Shown: positions 1 through 6,727 of the stretch, one piece after another
Position numbering within the stretch: the stretch's first letter is position 1
How the letters are laid out: each line of letters begins with the position of its first letter
From: a virus
Direction: 5' to 3' (one strand)
Length of the DNA: 51,211 nucleotides
IMG/VR virus record: IMGVR_UViG_3300009149_000048
Span: 1-51,211 of that record
Notes under the pieces: generated by a model
What the model was told of the DNA's origin: nothing
What the model saw: the letters and a program-made list of their open reading frames with translations, nothing else
Database searches by the model: none
Position numbers and translations under genes: made by a program

Positions 1-177
1 TCCTTGGATTCCTTGTGGACCTGTTGCTCCTTGTGGACCTGTTGCACCTGTTGCACCAGAAGGGAAACTATCATCATTTAGATTGAAAACCCCATCTATA
101 AAATTTTCAAATGATTCCTGTGTCATCAAATCACCCGTTTCGAATAATGCCTTTAATTGTGCTCTAGATAGTGTCAT
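1..177 (-). CDS. Collagen-like tail fibre/virion protein (5' part, runs off the window)
   Basis: The reading frame opens with ATG at 177 and is still open at base 1, so only the first 59 codons are present. The N-terminus (MTLSRAQLKALFETGD, then a QESFENFIDGVFN-like stretch) resembles the short helical start seen in many phage fibre proteins. It is followed from about residue 43 by Gly-X-Y triplets of the GATGPQG type, which form trimeric collagen-like stalks. It starts 6 nt after the stop of the preceding gene and is probably cotranscribed with it. The product is likely a virion fibre. Its receptor-binding or other C-terminal domain lies outside the window, so no specific role can be assigned. 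Confidence 0.7.
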   Translation of the reverse strand, partial: MTLSRAQLKALFETGDLMTQESFENFIDGVFNLNDDSFPSGATGATGPQGATGPQGIQG

Positions 178-183
178 TTAAAT

Positions 184-1029
184 TTATTGAACTTTACATT
201 TTCCTACTATTGCAAATCCAACTCTAGGATTGCAACCTCGATTCTTTTTTGCATTTCTGTTTAATAAGACACCATGTGTTTCCATGTGTCTTCTCTTTTT
301 GTAGTCTTTACTATTAATTATTTCAAGATATTCGTTATACCAATCAACTCTATATATATAACTTTGAATATTTGTACCTATTATATCAATAGGTCTGCTC
401 GTTTTACCCAAATTACTAAACATAGTTACACTTTCTGAGATGTTTTGTTTAGGATGTCTTATAATATATTCATCAATATTAAGATCATCGTTTATTATAA
501 AATCTAATTGTTTTAGTAATTCTCCTGAAACATCATAATCAACTGAAAGCATAATTTTATAATAATCACAAAAATTACACAATTCTTGTAAAATATTATT
601 GTCAACCTCTTTGTTTAAAACTAATACACTTTGTGTTTGAGATACGGGATAATAAAACAAATCTAAATAAACATCCTTTTCGTTTACTAATACTTGAACA
701 AATTCTTTAATAGGTTCTATATTCTTTTCAATACTATTATCAATAATTTCTTGAAAAGAATAAACGTTTTCGTTTATATTAGTAGAAGAAAATATATGTA
801 CCGAATTGGATTCGTGTTGTTTAAAAATATCATAATTTGTTTCGGGTTCTTCTCGAAATATGTCAATATTTTTTGTTTGTAAATTTGAAAACAGATTTGT
901 TTTTATATGTTCTTTGTTTTTTTCTATACCTTTAAATATATCAAATTTTTCAATTTCTTTTATGAAAGAAAAAGTGTCTAGTGTTTGTTTTTCACTTTTT
1001 TTTGAAAATATATCAAGTGGATTAGTCAT
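184..1029 (-). CDS. Unrecognised protein with an N-terminal array of DIF-like motifs
   Basis: 281 aa, not matched to a family I know. The first 80 residues hold a regular series of short acidic/hydrophobic motifs ending in Phe: DIF at 6-8, DTF at 18-20, DIF at 30-32, NLF at 46-48, DIF at 56-58, DIF at 67-69 and HIF at 78-80, mostly 10-12 residues apart in a charged, probably disordered background. The middle (about 100-230) looks globular. The C-terminus is basic (KKRRH, then NRNAKKNRGCNPR). The gene follows the DUF3008-like gene by 2 nt and precedes the collagen-like gene by 6 nt, so the three form one operon. The motif array suggests a multivalent adaptor or scaffold that binds one partner repeatedly; this is inference. 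Confidence 0.7.
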   Translation of the reverse strand: MTNPLDIFSKKSEKQTLDTFSFIKEIEKFDIFKGIEKNKEHIKTNLFSNLQTKNIDIFREEPETNYDIFKQHESNSVHIFSSTNINENVYSFQEIIDNSIEKNIEPIKEFVQVLVNEKDVYLDLFYYPVSQTQSVLVLNKEVDNNILQELCNFCDYYKIMLSVDYDVSGELLKQLDFIINDDLNIDEYIIRHPKQNISESVTMFSNLGKTSRPIDIIGTNIQSYIYRVDWYNEYLEIINSKDYKKRRHMETHGVLLNRNAKKNRGCNPRVGFAIVGKCKVQ

Positions 1030-1031
1030 TA

Positions 1032-1790
1032 TTACGAATTCTTAAACTTTTTAATAAAATCTTGCTTTTGTTTCGAAGGTGCAAATCCAGCAATACTCAT
1101 AGCAACATCTACTCTATCTTTTAGTTTTCCTTTTTGTAGATAGTTTATTAGGTTGTCTATGTTTATATTATTTAGTTCTATAAAATCAGATATTACTTTA
1201 CTTGTTATATTAGTATAGTGTTGTATGATTTCAATTTCTGTATTAGTAACTTTTGAATTCTCATTTAAGTTTGTTTTTTTAACTACTCGTTCACCTAGTT
1301 TAGATAATTTACAACAAACACAACCATCTTTTGTGAATTCTTTTATGTAATGAGAATTCCTTTTTATCCAATTTGCGTTAGTTTTAGACCCAGATTCTTC
1401 ATTTTTAGAATTAATAAATTCGATTAGTTCATCTTTTGTACATTGACCTTTTTCAGCAATAAATCCTAAAATATTATGTCTAACGGGTGCATTTGCACCA
1501 ACTGAAATAGAATCATATTCTCTATATTTTCTCTTTACTTGTATGGTTTTTATTTCTTCTAATTTTTCGGGTAAATCTTTGGTTTTAGTTTCTGCAAAAT
1601 CTCTAAGTTGAGTATTAGTCATTTCACCATCTACTATTTCTTTCACTTTTAGTTTAAATGATTCGTTTTCAATATCAGATATTTTCATATCACCTTCTCT
1701 AACTTGCAAAGCAACCGCCATTAGTGATTGTTGTGCTTTACTTTCAGATTTTTTGTTTATTAGATTTAAAAATTCATTTAGGTGTTTCAT
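1032..1790 (-). CDS. DUF3008-like protein with possible winged-helix domain
   Basis: 252 aa. Residues 17-75 (SKAQQSLMAVALQVREGD through TKTKDLPEK) match the pattern of the phage DUF3008-type segment (SKAQQ-hydrophobic-basic, then AKTKHKGLP). Residues about 104-170 (RHNILGFIAEKG, TKDELIEFI, NWIKRN, LSKLGERVV) read like a winged helix, although the CVCC cluster at the wing is unusual. The C-terminal 70 residues are helical and basic. A promoter-like ATTAAATA lies 20 nt upstream, and the gene leads the operon that continues into the DIF-array and collagen-like genes. DUF3008-type segments are common in phage head and structural loci, but the function is not established. A DNA-binding or assembly role is possible. 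Confidence 0.7.
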   Translation of the reverse strand: MKHLNEFLNLINKKSESKAQQSLMAVALQVREGDMKISDIENESFKLKVKEIVDGEMTNTQLRDFAETKTKDLPEKLEEIKTIQVKRKYREYDSISVGANAPVRHNILGFIAEKGQCTKDELIEFINSKNEESGSKTNANWIKRNSHYIKEFTKDGCVCCKLSKLGERVVKKTNLNENSKVTNTEIEIIQHYTNITSKVISDFIELNNINIDNLINYLQKGKLKDRVDVAMSIAGFAPSKQKQDFIKKFKNS

Positions 1791-1810
1791 AGTATGACAT
1801 TAATTTACAT

Positions 1811-1818
1811 TATTTAAT
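1811..1818 (-). promoter_or_regulatory. Late-promoter-like ATTAAATA
   Basis: Minus-strand ATTAAATA, 20 nt before the ATG at 1790. It is one of eight exact copies at 18-21 nt from a start codon in this window and resembles the T4 late promoter TATAAATA. Confidence 0.6.
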
Positions 1819-1921
1819 GTTATCAATATTTACTATAAAGGGAAACCCACCCCGATGGTGTTTGTGTTAAAGATGTGGGATTAGTGTTTTTTGGTTTTCG
1901 TTTGGATGTGATTGATGAACT

Positions 1922-1946
1922 ACTACGCCACTAAAGATGACGTAGT
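1922..1946 (-). repeat. Right-end hairpin of the TnpB element
   Basis: Plus-strand arms ACTACG (1922-1927) and CGTAGT (1941-1946) enclose CCACTAAAGATGA. Inside the arms a C/A mismatch is followed by a CA/TG pair, giving an imperfect hairpin. The tnpB stop codon (1923-1925) lies in the arm. The copy at 3271-3293 has the same inner sequence with a compensated stem pair. Confidence 0.7.
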
Positions 1947-2040
1947 TTCTCGTTTCTTAGAAGTTGCCTTAGTAGTCTTAGACTTCTTTGGTCTTATATC
2001 TTCTCCACGAGCTGATGAGGTCGTTCCGACCTCCAATATT
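1923..2040 (-). ncRNA. Candidate omega/reRNA scaffold overlapping the tnpB 3' end
   Basis: In this family the guide RNA is transcribed from the 3' end of tnpB through the right end. Two structural elements fit here: a perfect 6-bp hairpin GAGGTC-GGAAC-GACCTC (2017-2033) inside the coding sequence, and the right-end hairpin at 1922-1946. The guide would start just beyond the right end, below about position 1922. This is inferred from family knowledge; there is no direct evidence for the transcript. Confidence 0.4.
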
Positions 2041-3143
2041 CTTTGTCCTTCATTGTGAATATTAATAGCAGCATTTATATCTCTATCAATACTAGTTCCA
2101 CAAGATGAACAATTGTACTTTCTATCACTAAGAGTTAAATCTTGTTTTATTGAACCACAATTAGAACAAGTTTTACTACTAGGGTAAAATCTATCTACAA
2201 ACACTAATTCTCTGTTGTTCCATTTGCACTTATACTCTAAGATTCTCCTAAATTCATTTAGACTTAGTTCTTGAATAGAACGTGCTAATTTATGGTTCTT
2301 CATCATACCTTTCACATTTAGGTCTTCTAAACAGATAACTTGGTTCTCGTTTATCAATTTATTAACCTCCTTATGTAAAAAGTCATTCTTTTGGTTACTT
2401 ATTTTCTCATGTAACTTAGCAAGTCTAAGTCTTGTTTTATTAAACCTATTACTTCCTTTTGTTTTCTTAGACAGGTTGCGTTGCAACTTGCTTAGTTTCT
2501 TTTGGTTAGTCCTAATATACTTATTGTTCTTAGTTACTTCTCCATCAGAAGTTATAATCAAATCCTTTATCCCTAAATCAATACCTATTGTGTTTTGGTT
2601 ATTAGGTAACACTTTGTGCTCTCTTTCAACTAATATACTAAGAAAATATTTATTTGTCTTAGTTTTACTAATTGTTACAGATTTATATATTAAATCTTCT
2701 TTATTCAAATAGTTCATATCCCGTTTAGAACACTTAAATATAATATTTGCTAATTGTATATTAAGTTTTACCTTATTGCTACTGATGAACTTTTTACCCA
2801 ATTGATTATTAAACCTTATGCTTTGTTTACCATGACGATTCTTGAACTTAGGAAATCCTTTACCCTTAAAAAAATGTTTATATGCTTGGTCTAAATCTTT
2901 TAAACTTTGTTGTAATGGTACACTATGTACTTCTTTGAGGAAACTAGTATCTTCTTGTTTCTTTAGGTTAGTAATGTATTGACTTAATTGATTATAGGAA
3001 ATATTGGTTTTGTCTTGCTCATAAGCTGTCTTTTTGTAATCTAGTGCTTTGTTATAAACAAACCTACTACATCCAAATAGTTTACTTAGGTACTCTTGTT
3101 GAGTATTATTAGGATAAATACGTACCTTAATTGCTTTGAGCAT
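1923..3143 (-). CDS. tnpB: TnpB RNA-guided nuclease (IS605 OrfB)
   Basis: 406 aa, about the usual full length. The N-terminus (KAIKVRIYPNNTQQEYLSKLFG) and the FPKFKNRH segment at 98-104 are typical of the family. The split RuvC site looks intact: Asp189 in GIDLGIKD, Glu273 in CLEDLNVKGM, and Asp355 in DRDINAA. The zinc ribbon is complete: Cys326/Cys329 and Cys345/Cys348. Family members are RNA-guided DNA endonucleases that cut next to a transposon-adjacent motif and favour retention of the element. The gene stands alone between the DUF3008-like gene and the helicase, without tnpA. The start is the only ATG that keeps the conserved N-terminus. In a phage it may be a passenger or act like a homing nuclease against related phages; this is inference. 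Confidence 0.93.
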   Translation of the reverse strand: MLKAIKVRIYPNNTQQEYLSKLFGCSRFVYNKALDYKKTAYEQDKTNISYNQLSQYITNLKKQEDTSFLKEVHSVPLQQSLKDLDQAYKHFFKGKGFPKFKNRHGKQSIRFNNQLGKKFISSNKVKLNIQLANIIFKCSKRDMNYLNKEDLIYKSVTISKTKTNKYFLSILVEREHKVLPNNQNTIGIDLGIKDLIITSDGEVTKNNKYIRTNQKKLSKLQRNLSKKTKGSNRFNKTRLRLAKLHEKISNQKNDFLHKEVNKLINENQVICLEDLNVKGMMKNHKLARSIQELSLNEFRRILEYKCKWNNRELVFVDRFYPSSKTCSNCGSIKQDLTLSDRKYNCSSCGTSIDRDINAAINIHNEGQRILEVGTTSSARGEDIRPKKSKTTKATSKKRETTSSLVA

Positions 3144-3169
3144 TAAATACTATAATTAAATTTTAGTTT

Positions 3170-3208
3170 AAAGGAACTTAGGACTACGAATCCGATAATA
3201 GTTCCTTT
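3170..3208. terminator. Stem-loop between tnpB and its left end
   Basis: Arms AAAGGAAC (3170-3177) and GTTCCTTT (3201-3208) enclose a 23-nt loop with a small inner GGA/TCC stem. The plus-strand side is followed by Ts. It resembles the hairpins at 12008 and 28973, which share the AAAGG/CCTTT core. Whether it terminates transcription towards tnpB is unclear. Confidence 0.4.
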
Positions 3209-3213
3209 TTCTT

Positions 3214-3221
3214 TATTTAAT
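3214..3221 (-). promoter_or_regulatory. ATTAAATA motif upstream of tnpB
   Basis: Exact minus-strand ATTAAATA in the TTGATTAAATA context also seen at 18677, 23327 and 38120. It is 70 nt from the tnpB ATG, far from the usual 18-21 nt, so its activity is doubtful. Confidence 0.3.
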
Positions 3222-3269
3222 CAAGAAAATATTATTGATTAATTTGTACTTGAATAATAGAGAAATTCA

Positions 3270-3294
3270 GCTACACCACTAAAGATGATGTAGT
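3270..3294 (-). repeat. Left-end hairpin of the TnpB element
   Basis: Arms CTACA (3271-3275) and TGTAG (3289-3293) enclose CCACTAAAGATGA, the same inner sequence as the right-end copy at 1922-1946. The stem differs by a compensatory change: G-C in the right end, A-T here. That supports selection on the folded form. Confidence 0.7.
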
Positions 3295-3334
3295 TTTCTT
3301 TCTCAAAAAATCTTTGATTTTTAACTATAATAAG

Positions 3335-3376
3335 AAAAAGGTTTCATTAAGTATTTAACCCAACGAAACCTTTTTT
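3335..3376 (-). terminator. Terminator of the UvsW-like helicase gene
   Basis: An 11-bp stem, AAAAAGGTTTC (3335-3345) with GAAACCTTTTT (3365-3375), sits 17 nt beyond the helicase stop codon. In the minus direction the stem is followed by a T-rich run. It is symmetrical enough to act in both directions. Confidence 0.75.
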
Positions 3377-3393
3377 ATAATATAATTAAATTA

Positions 3394-4893
3394 TTAATCT
3401 TTATAAATAGATTTTCGTATTCTAGAATGATTTTTAAGCATGTTATCACCCTTGGAATTTAGACAATCTACATAATCATATAATCTTAATTTATCCTTGT
3501 CTTTGTGATTTCTTAATCCTCTACCGATAGATTGTCTAACAATAACATCTGATTTAAAAGATTCAGTAAAATGTATGTTGTGTATGTTAGTTATATCCAG
3601 ACCTGTTCCTAGAGTACCATAACTAGCAACTAATACTTTGTTTTTTCCAGATTTCATTAATGTTTTTATATCAGACCTGACATCTGTTTTTATTTCACCA
3701 TATATAAAATGTATTTCTTTATCTGTATTTTCTTCTAAATAATTTTTTAATAATTTACCATGTGATTTTCTGTGAAAAAGAACTAATTGATTTTTTTCTA
3801 TTTTAGATACTATTTTACTTATTGTTTCTTTTCTGGGTTCATATTGTATGACAAAATCTTGTTCTATTTTAAGAAGTTTACCTTTATCTTGACCTTTCAT
3901 AGTGGTTTTGATATCATCGAATCGTTTTCTTATATCTTCTGGATAAATAAATTCAACAATGGCAATATCAATTTGTGCAATATCACCTTTATCTTGTAAT
4001 TCTTTTGCTTTGATTTCCATCACTTTTGGTCCTAAATAAGCCTGTAGTGTCAAACTATCTAATGTACCTTGTTTTGGTATAGTACCGGTTAATCCAAATC
4101 GTCTTTCTGCATTTATACATTTACTGATACAATCCTTTATACTGGTGGCCTTGGATCTGTGTGCTTCGTCAACTATTATAGTATCGAATAATGCAAAGTA
4201 ATTATTTTGAAATTTTGCTAATGATTGAAAAGTTCCTATGTGTATATTTTGTTTAGCTAAAAAATCTTTCTTTTCACCACCATGAATTTGTTTTATATTC
4301 AAAGGAAATCTATTTTCTGCTAATAGAAAACTATTATATTCGTGGAAATTTTCATATGCCTGTATTACTAGATCAATAGATGGTACTATCATCAAAAATT
4401 TATTACTAATTGACCTTTCTTGAAAAAAGACAATACAAATAAATATAATTAATGATTTTCCTGCGGCTGTTGTTAATTCACTAATTGATAATTTATTAGT
4501 TAAGATTTTATATGCGGTTTCTACTTGATAATCTCTGGGTATAAACGGTTCTCCTTTACTGTTAGTAGCACCATAGAATTTTTCATCTACCCATTCTTGA
4601 AATTCTTTTTTGGATACATCTTTATAAAAGATAGCATCTCCTAAACCAGTAATTTCTAAAGGGTATTTGTAAGTTTCAGCAATAGTTTTTAATTCTTGCC
4701 ACAACCCAATAGGAACATATTTGTCTTTGTGAAAGTAAGAAATAATACCATTCCACTTTGCTTTAACTGCGGGAGGTAAAAAATTATAATGTTCTAATTT
4801 TTTAGTTAAAGATAAACTTAACTGTTTTCTTTCTAGTGTAGTTGCATCAACTAAAGTTAATATTTTATTATTATGTGATGTTTCGAATCGCAT
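3394..4893 (-). CDS. uvsW: UvsW-like SF2 DNA helicase
   Basis: 499 aa, close to T4 UvsW. Superfamily 2 motifs are in order: Walker A TTAAGKS (141-147), motif II DEAH (242-245), motif III-like LTGT (268-271), and motif VI QSIGRGLRNHK near residue 470. The N-terminal 110 residues form the extra UvsW-type domain preceding PRDYQ. In T4, UvsW unwinds branched DNA and R-loops and drives the switch to recombination-dependent replication. The next gene upstream (4928-5383) is UvsY-like, matching the uvsY-uvsW adjacency in T4. The gene has its own terminator and a near-match late-promoter motif (4918-4925) ahead of the start. Confidence 0.9.
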   Translation of the reverse strand: MRFETSHNNKILTLVDATTLERKQLSLSLTKKLEHYNFLPPAVKAKWNGIISYFHKDKYVPIGLWQELKTIAETYKYPLEITGLGDAIFYKDVSKKEFQEWVDEKFYGATNSKGEPFIPRDYQVETAYKILTNKLSISELTTAAGKSLIIFICIVFFQERSISNKFLMIVPSIDLVIQAYENFHEYNSFLLAENRFPLNIKQIHGGEKKDFLAKQNIHIGTFQSLAKFQNNYFALFDTIIVDEAHRSKATSIKDCISKCINAERRFGLTGTIPKQGTLDSLTLQAYLGPKVMEIKAKELQDKGDIAQIDIAIVEFIYPEDIRKRFDDIKTTMKGQDKGKLLKIEQDFVIQYEPRKETISKIVSKIEKNQLVLFHRKSHGKLLKNYLEENTDKEIHFIYGEIKTDVRSDIKTLMKSGKNKVLVASYGTLGTGLDITNIHNIHFTESFKSDVIVRQSIGRGLRNHKDKDKLRLYDYVDCLNSKGDNMLKNHSRIRKSIYKD

Positions 4894-4917
4894 TATGTAT
4901 TATAATTAGTACTATTA

Positions 4918-4925
4918 TATTTAAC
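4918..4925 (-). promoter_or_regulatory. Late-promoter-like motif (GTTAAATA)
   Basis: Minus-strand GTTAAATA, one base off the consensus, 24 nt before the helicase ATG and just beyond the stop codon of the preceding gene. T4 uvsW is a late gene, which fits. Confidence 0.4.
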
Positions 4926-4927
4926 GA

Positions 4928-5383
4928 TTAGAAATTACCCGATAAATACTTTTTAACTTCTATTAAGTATTTTATCATATAAACACACTTGTCTAAAGTT
5001 TCTGTTGTTTCTTTATAATATAGGACTTGATTTTCAATTAATTTTATGATATTGATAGAATCTTCTATGTCAGCTTCAATATGATTTTTTATTTCATAAT
5101 CGGTTAATTTTATATCATAATCTAACTTATAATACCTATATTTTTGTTTTTTTATTCCATGAAGGTTTTTATTCTTTTTTCTTATAGAAGCTCTCATTTC
5201 ATTAGCTCTATCTACTAATCGTTGTCGTTGTGATAATAAATGGACTTGAACATCTGCAATGTGTTCAATTTTGTTCATTTTATCTGTAATATTATTTTTT
5301 ATATATTCAGAAATATCTTGTCTTTCTTTAGCAAATGCTTGATCTAGTTTATCAGAAGTGTTTAATTCTTTTTCTTCACTCAT
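4928..5383 (-). CDS. uvsY: UvsY-like recombination mediator
   Basis: 151 aa, slightly longer than T4 UvsY (137 aa). It is almost entirely helical and rich in Lys, Glu and Tyr. The centre (LSQRQRLVDRANEMRASI, KYRYYKLDYDIKLTDYE) and the end (TLDKCVYMIKYLIEVKKYL) follow the layout of UvsY: basic helix, Tyr-rich segment, then an amphipathic C-terminal oligomerisation helix. UvsY loads the UvsX recombinase onto gp32-coated single strands. The call rests on this pattern, on adjacency to the UvsW-like gene, and on the gp32 and primase genes nearby. Direct sequence identity is weak. The start codon abuts the stop of the small basic gene upstream. Confidence 0.55.
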   Translation of the reverse strand: MSEEKELNTSDKLDQAFAKERQDISEYIKNNITDKMNKIEHIADVQVHLLSQRQRLVDRANEMRASIRKKNKNLHGIKKQKYRYYKLDYDIKLTDYEIKNHIEADIEDSINIIKLIENQVLYYKETTETLDKCVYMIKYLIEVKKYLSGNF

Positions 5384-5586
5384 TAGAATAATTGTTTACC
5401 TTTTTTTGGTATAGGTTTTTTAATACTTTTTGATTTTTTTGTAGACTCTTTATTTTTTTCAGATTCGATTACTATATCGTTTTCTTTAGGTGGAATGATT
5501 ATAGTTTTTTCAAAATCTAATAATAGTTTGTTTCCTTTTTTTTCTACTTTTTTCTTAATGGGTTTTGTAAATTCTAAATCAAACAT
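5383..5586 (-). CDS. Small lysine-rich protein of unknown function
   Basis: 67 aa, about one third Lys plus many Glu, with little hydrophobic core; probably disordered or nucleic-acid associated. It overlaps the primase 3' end by 8 nt and shares its last base position with the start of the UvsY-like gene, so translation of all three is probably coupled. Not recognised. Its position between primase and UvsY suggests an accessory replication or recombination role. Confidence 0.6.
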   Translation of the reverse strand: MFDLEFTKPIKKKVEKKGNKLLLDFEKTIIIPPKENDIVIESEKNKESTKKSKSIKKPIPKKGKQLF

Positions 5587-6664
5587 GATATATATCGTAT
5601 TTATTTTTACTGAAACATTCTTTAATTAATTTCATAGTATCTTTATATTCTCTATTTTGATATACATATACTACTAATTCATTTAAGTCCTTTATCCTCT
5701 TATTTTTAAATGTTGAAATATTAAAAAACCTTTTCCAAAGAAAACATTTATTTTTATTCTTTATTTTGTCTATTGTACTATTTTTACCGGTACTATCATT
5801 ATCAAACCAATATCTAATATTATCTAAACCATCAAAAAAGTTTTTTAATTTACTAGCACCCGCGGTTGCTACTGAATTAGGAACAAAAAAAGAATCGAAA
5901 GGTCCTTCGAAAACCGTTACTTCTTTTTCGATGTCTATGTTGAAAATGTTAAAAATTATAGAAAGTGTTGATAATTTTTCTAAAAATATTTTATCATTTG
6001 GGTATTCAATTTTTTTATTCATTTCTTCTATTAAAGTAGTAAAAGTTTTAGTACTATATTTAGTACCAAAATCTAAGTTTTTTATTTGTAATCCAACTAC
6101 TTTATCATTTTCATCTATTTTATTAAGTACCCAAACTTCTTTGTTTCCATAGTTATTTTTTCTAAAACGAATCCTATCATCAAACCTATGTAATAATCTA
6201 CCTTGTAAAAAATCAGCACCCCATTTACATTGATCTTTCGTAAACAACCCATAGTGTTTTTCAAGTTCGTTTATAGTAACTGAGTTGTTATATAAAAATT
6301 CAAAATATTCACTAGAATCTACTAATTTAGTTGGTTTCCTAAGTCTTTTTGATTTTTCTATTACTTTACTAATTTCTGATATTTGCTCTAAATTCTTTAG
6401 TTGTTTACCAAAATACTTAAAGAATTTAAAAATAGACCAATATTTAGCTTCACAATCACCATTCCAACAATAATATTTGAAAGTGTCTAAATACAGAATA
6501 CCTCTTTTTTTAGATGAATTTGTCAAAGAGTCACCACAACAAGGACAAGCCATTTCTAATTGTTCAGTTTTATCTTTAACTAATCTTCTTTTTTCTATAT
6601 CAGTATGTGCATGATATAAAATATCTTCGACTATTTTTTCAATATCTTTTCTTAAATCCACCAT
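5579..6664 (-). CDS. DnaG/gp61-type DNA primase
   Basis: 361 aa (T4 gp61 is 342 aa). An N-terminal zinc finger is visible: Cys40 and Cys43 in CPCCGDS, Cys66 and Cys71 in YYCWNGDCEA. A Toprim core follows: the acidic EGPFDS motif near residue 248, AGAS near 262, and the metal-binding YWFDNDSTG near 285. The enzyme would lay down RNA primers for lagging-strand synthesis together with the replicative helicase, which is not in this window. It is followed directly by the small basic protein and the UvsY-like gene, and preceded by the gp32 terminator, so it probably starts its own transcript. Confidence 0.85.
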   Translation of the reverse strand: MVDLRKDIEKIVEDILYHAHTDIEKRRLVKDKTEQLEMACPCCGDSLTNSSKKRGILYLDTFKYYCWNGDCEAKYWSIFKFFKYFGKQLKNLEQISEISKVIEKSKRLRKPTKLVDSSEYFEFLYNNSVTINELEKHYGLFTKDQCKWGADFLQGRLLHRFDDRIRFRKNNYGNKEVWVLNKIDENDKVVGLQIKNLDFGTKYSTKTFTTLIEEMNKKIEYPNDKIFLEKLSTLSIIFNIFNIDIEKEVTVFEGPFDSFFVPNSVATAGASKLKNFFDGLDNIRYWFDNDSTGKNSTIDKIKNKNKCFLWKRFFNISTFKNKRIKDLNELVVYVYQNREYKDTMKLIKECFSKNKYDIYHV

Positions 6665-6676
6665 AAATATTTGATT

Positions 6677-6710
6677 ATAAAAAAAGGGGATAATTAAAAA
6701 TTATCCCCTT
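6677..6710 (-). terminator. Terminator of the gp32-like gene
   Basis: A 12-bp perfect stem, AAGGGGATAATT (6684-6695) with AATTATCCCCTT (6699-6710), and a 3-nt loop. It is followed in the minus direction by a run of Ts (6677-6683). It starts 17 nt beyond the stop codon at 6728. A strong rho-independent terminator. Confidence 0.9.
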
Positions 6711-6727
6711 ATAAAAAATTATAAAAT

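Larger units (their letters stand above)
1923..3293 (-). mobile_element. IS200/IS605-family-like element with TnpB only
   Basis: The unit consists of an upstream hairpin (3271-3293), tnpB, and a downstream hairpin overlapping the tnpB stop codon (1923-1945). The two hairpins share the same 13-nt inner sequence in the same orientation, as expected for left and right ends of this family. No Y1 transposase (TnpA) is present, so transposition would need a transposase supplied in trans. Outer boundaries cannot be placed exactly because no empty site is available for comparison. The flanking genes on both sides look intact. Confidence 0.65.

Noticed and set aside
1840-1867. Small GC-rich hairpin beyond the TnpB right end as terminator
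   Set aside because: Only 3-4-bp stems (GGG/CCC and CACC/GGTG) with competing pairings; too weak to call.
5766-6152. 128-codon plus-strand frame inside the primase gene
   Set aside because: It lies opposite the Toprim region of a clear primase and has no recognisable features.
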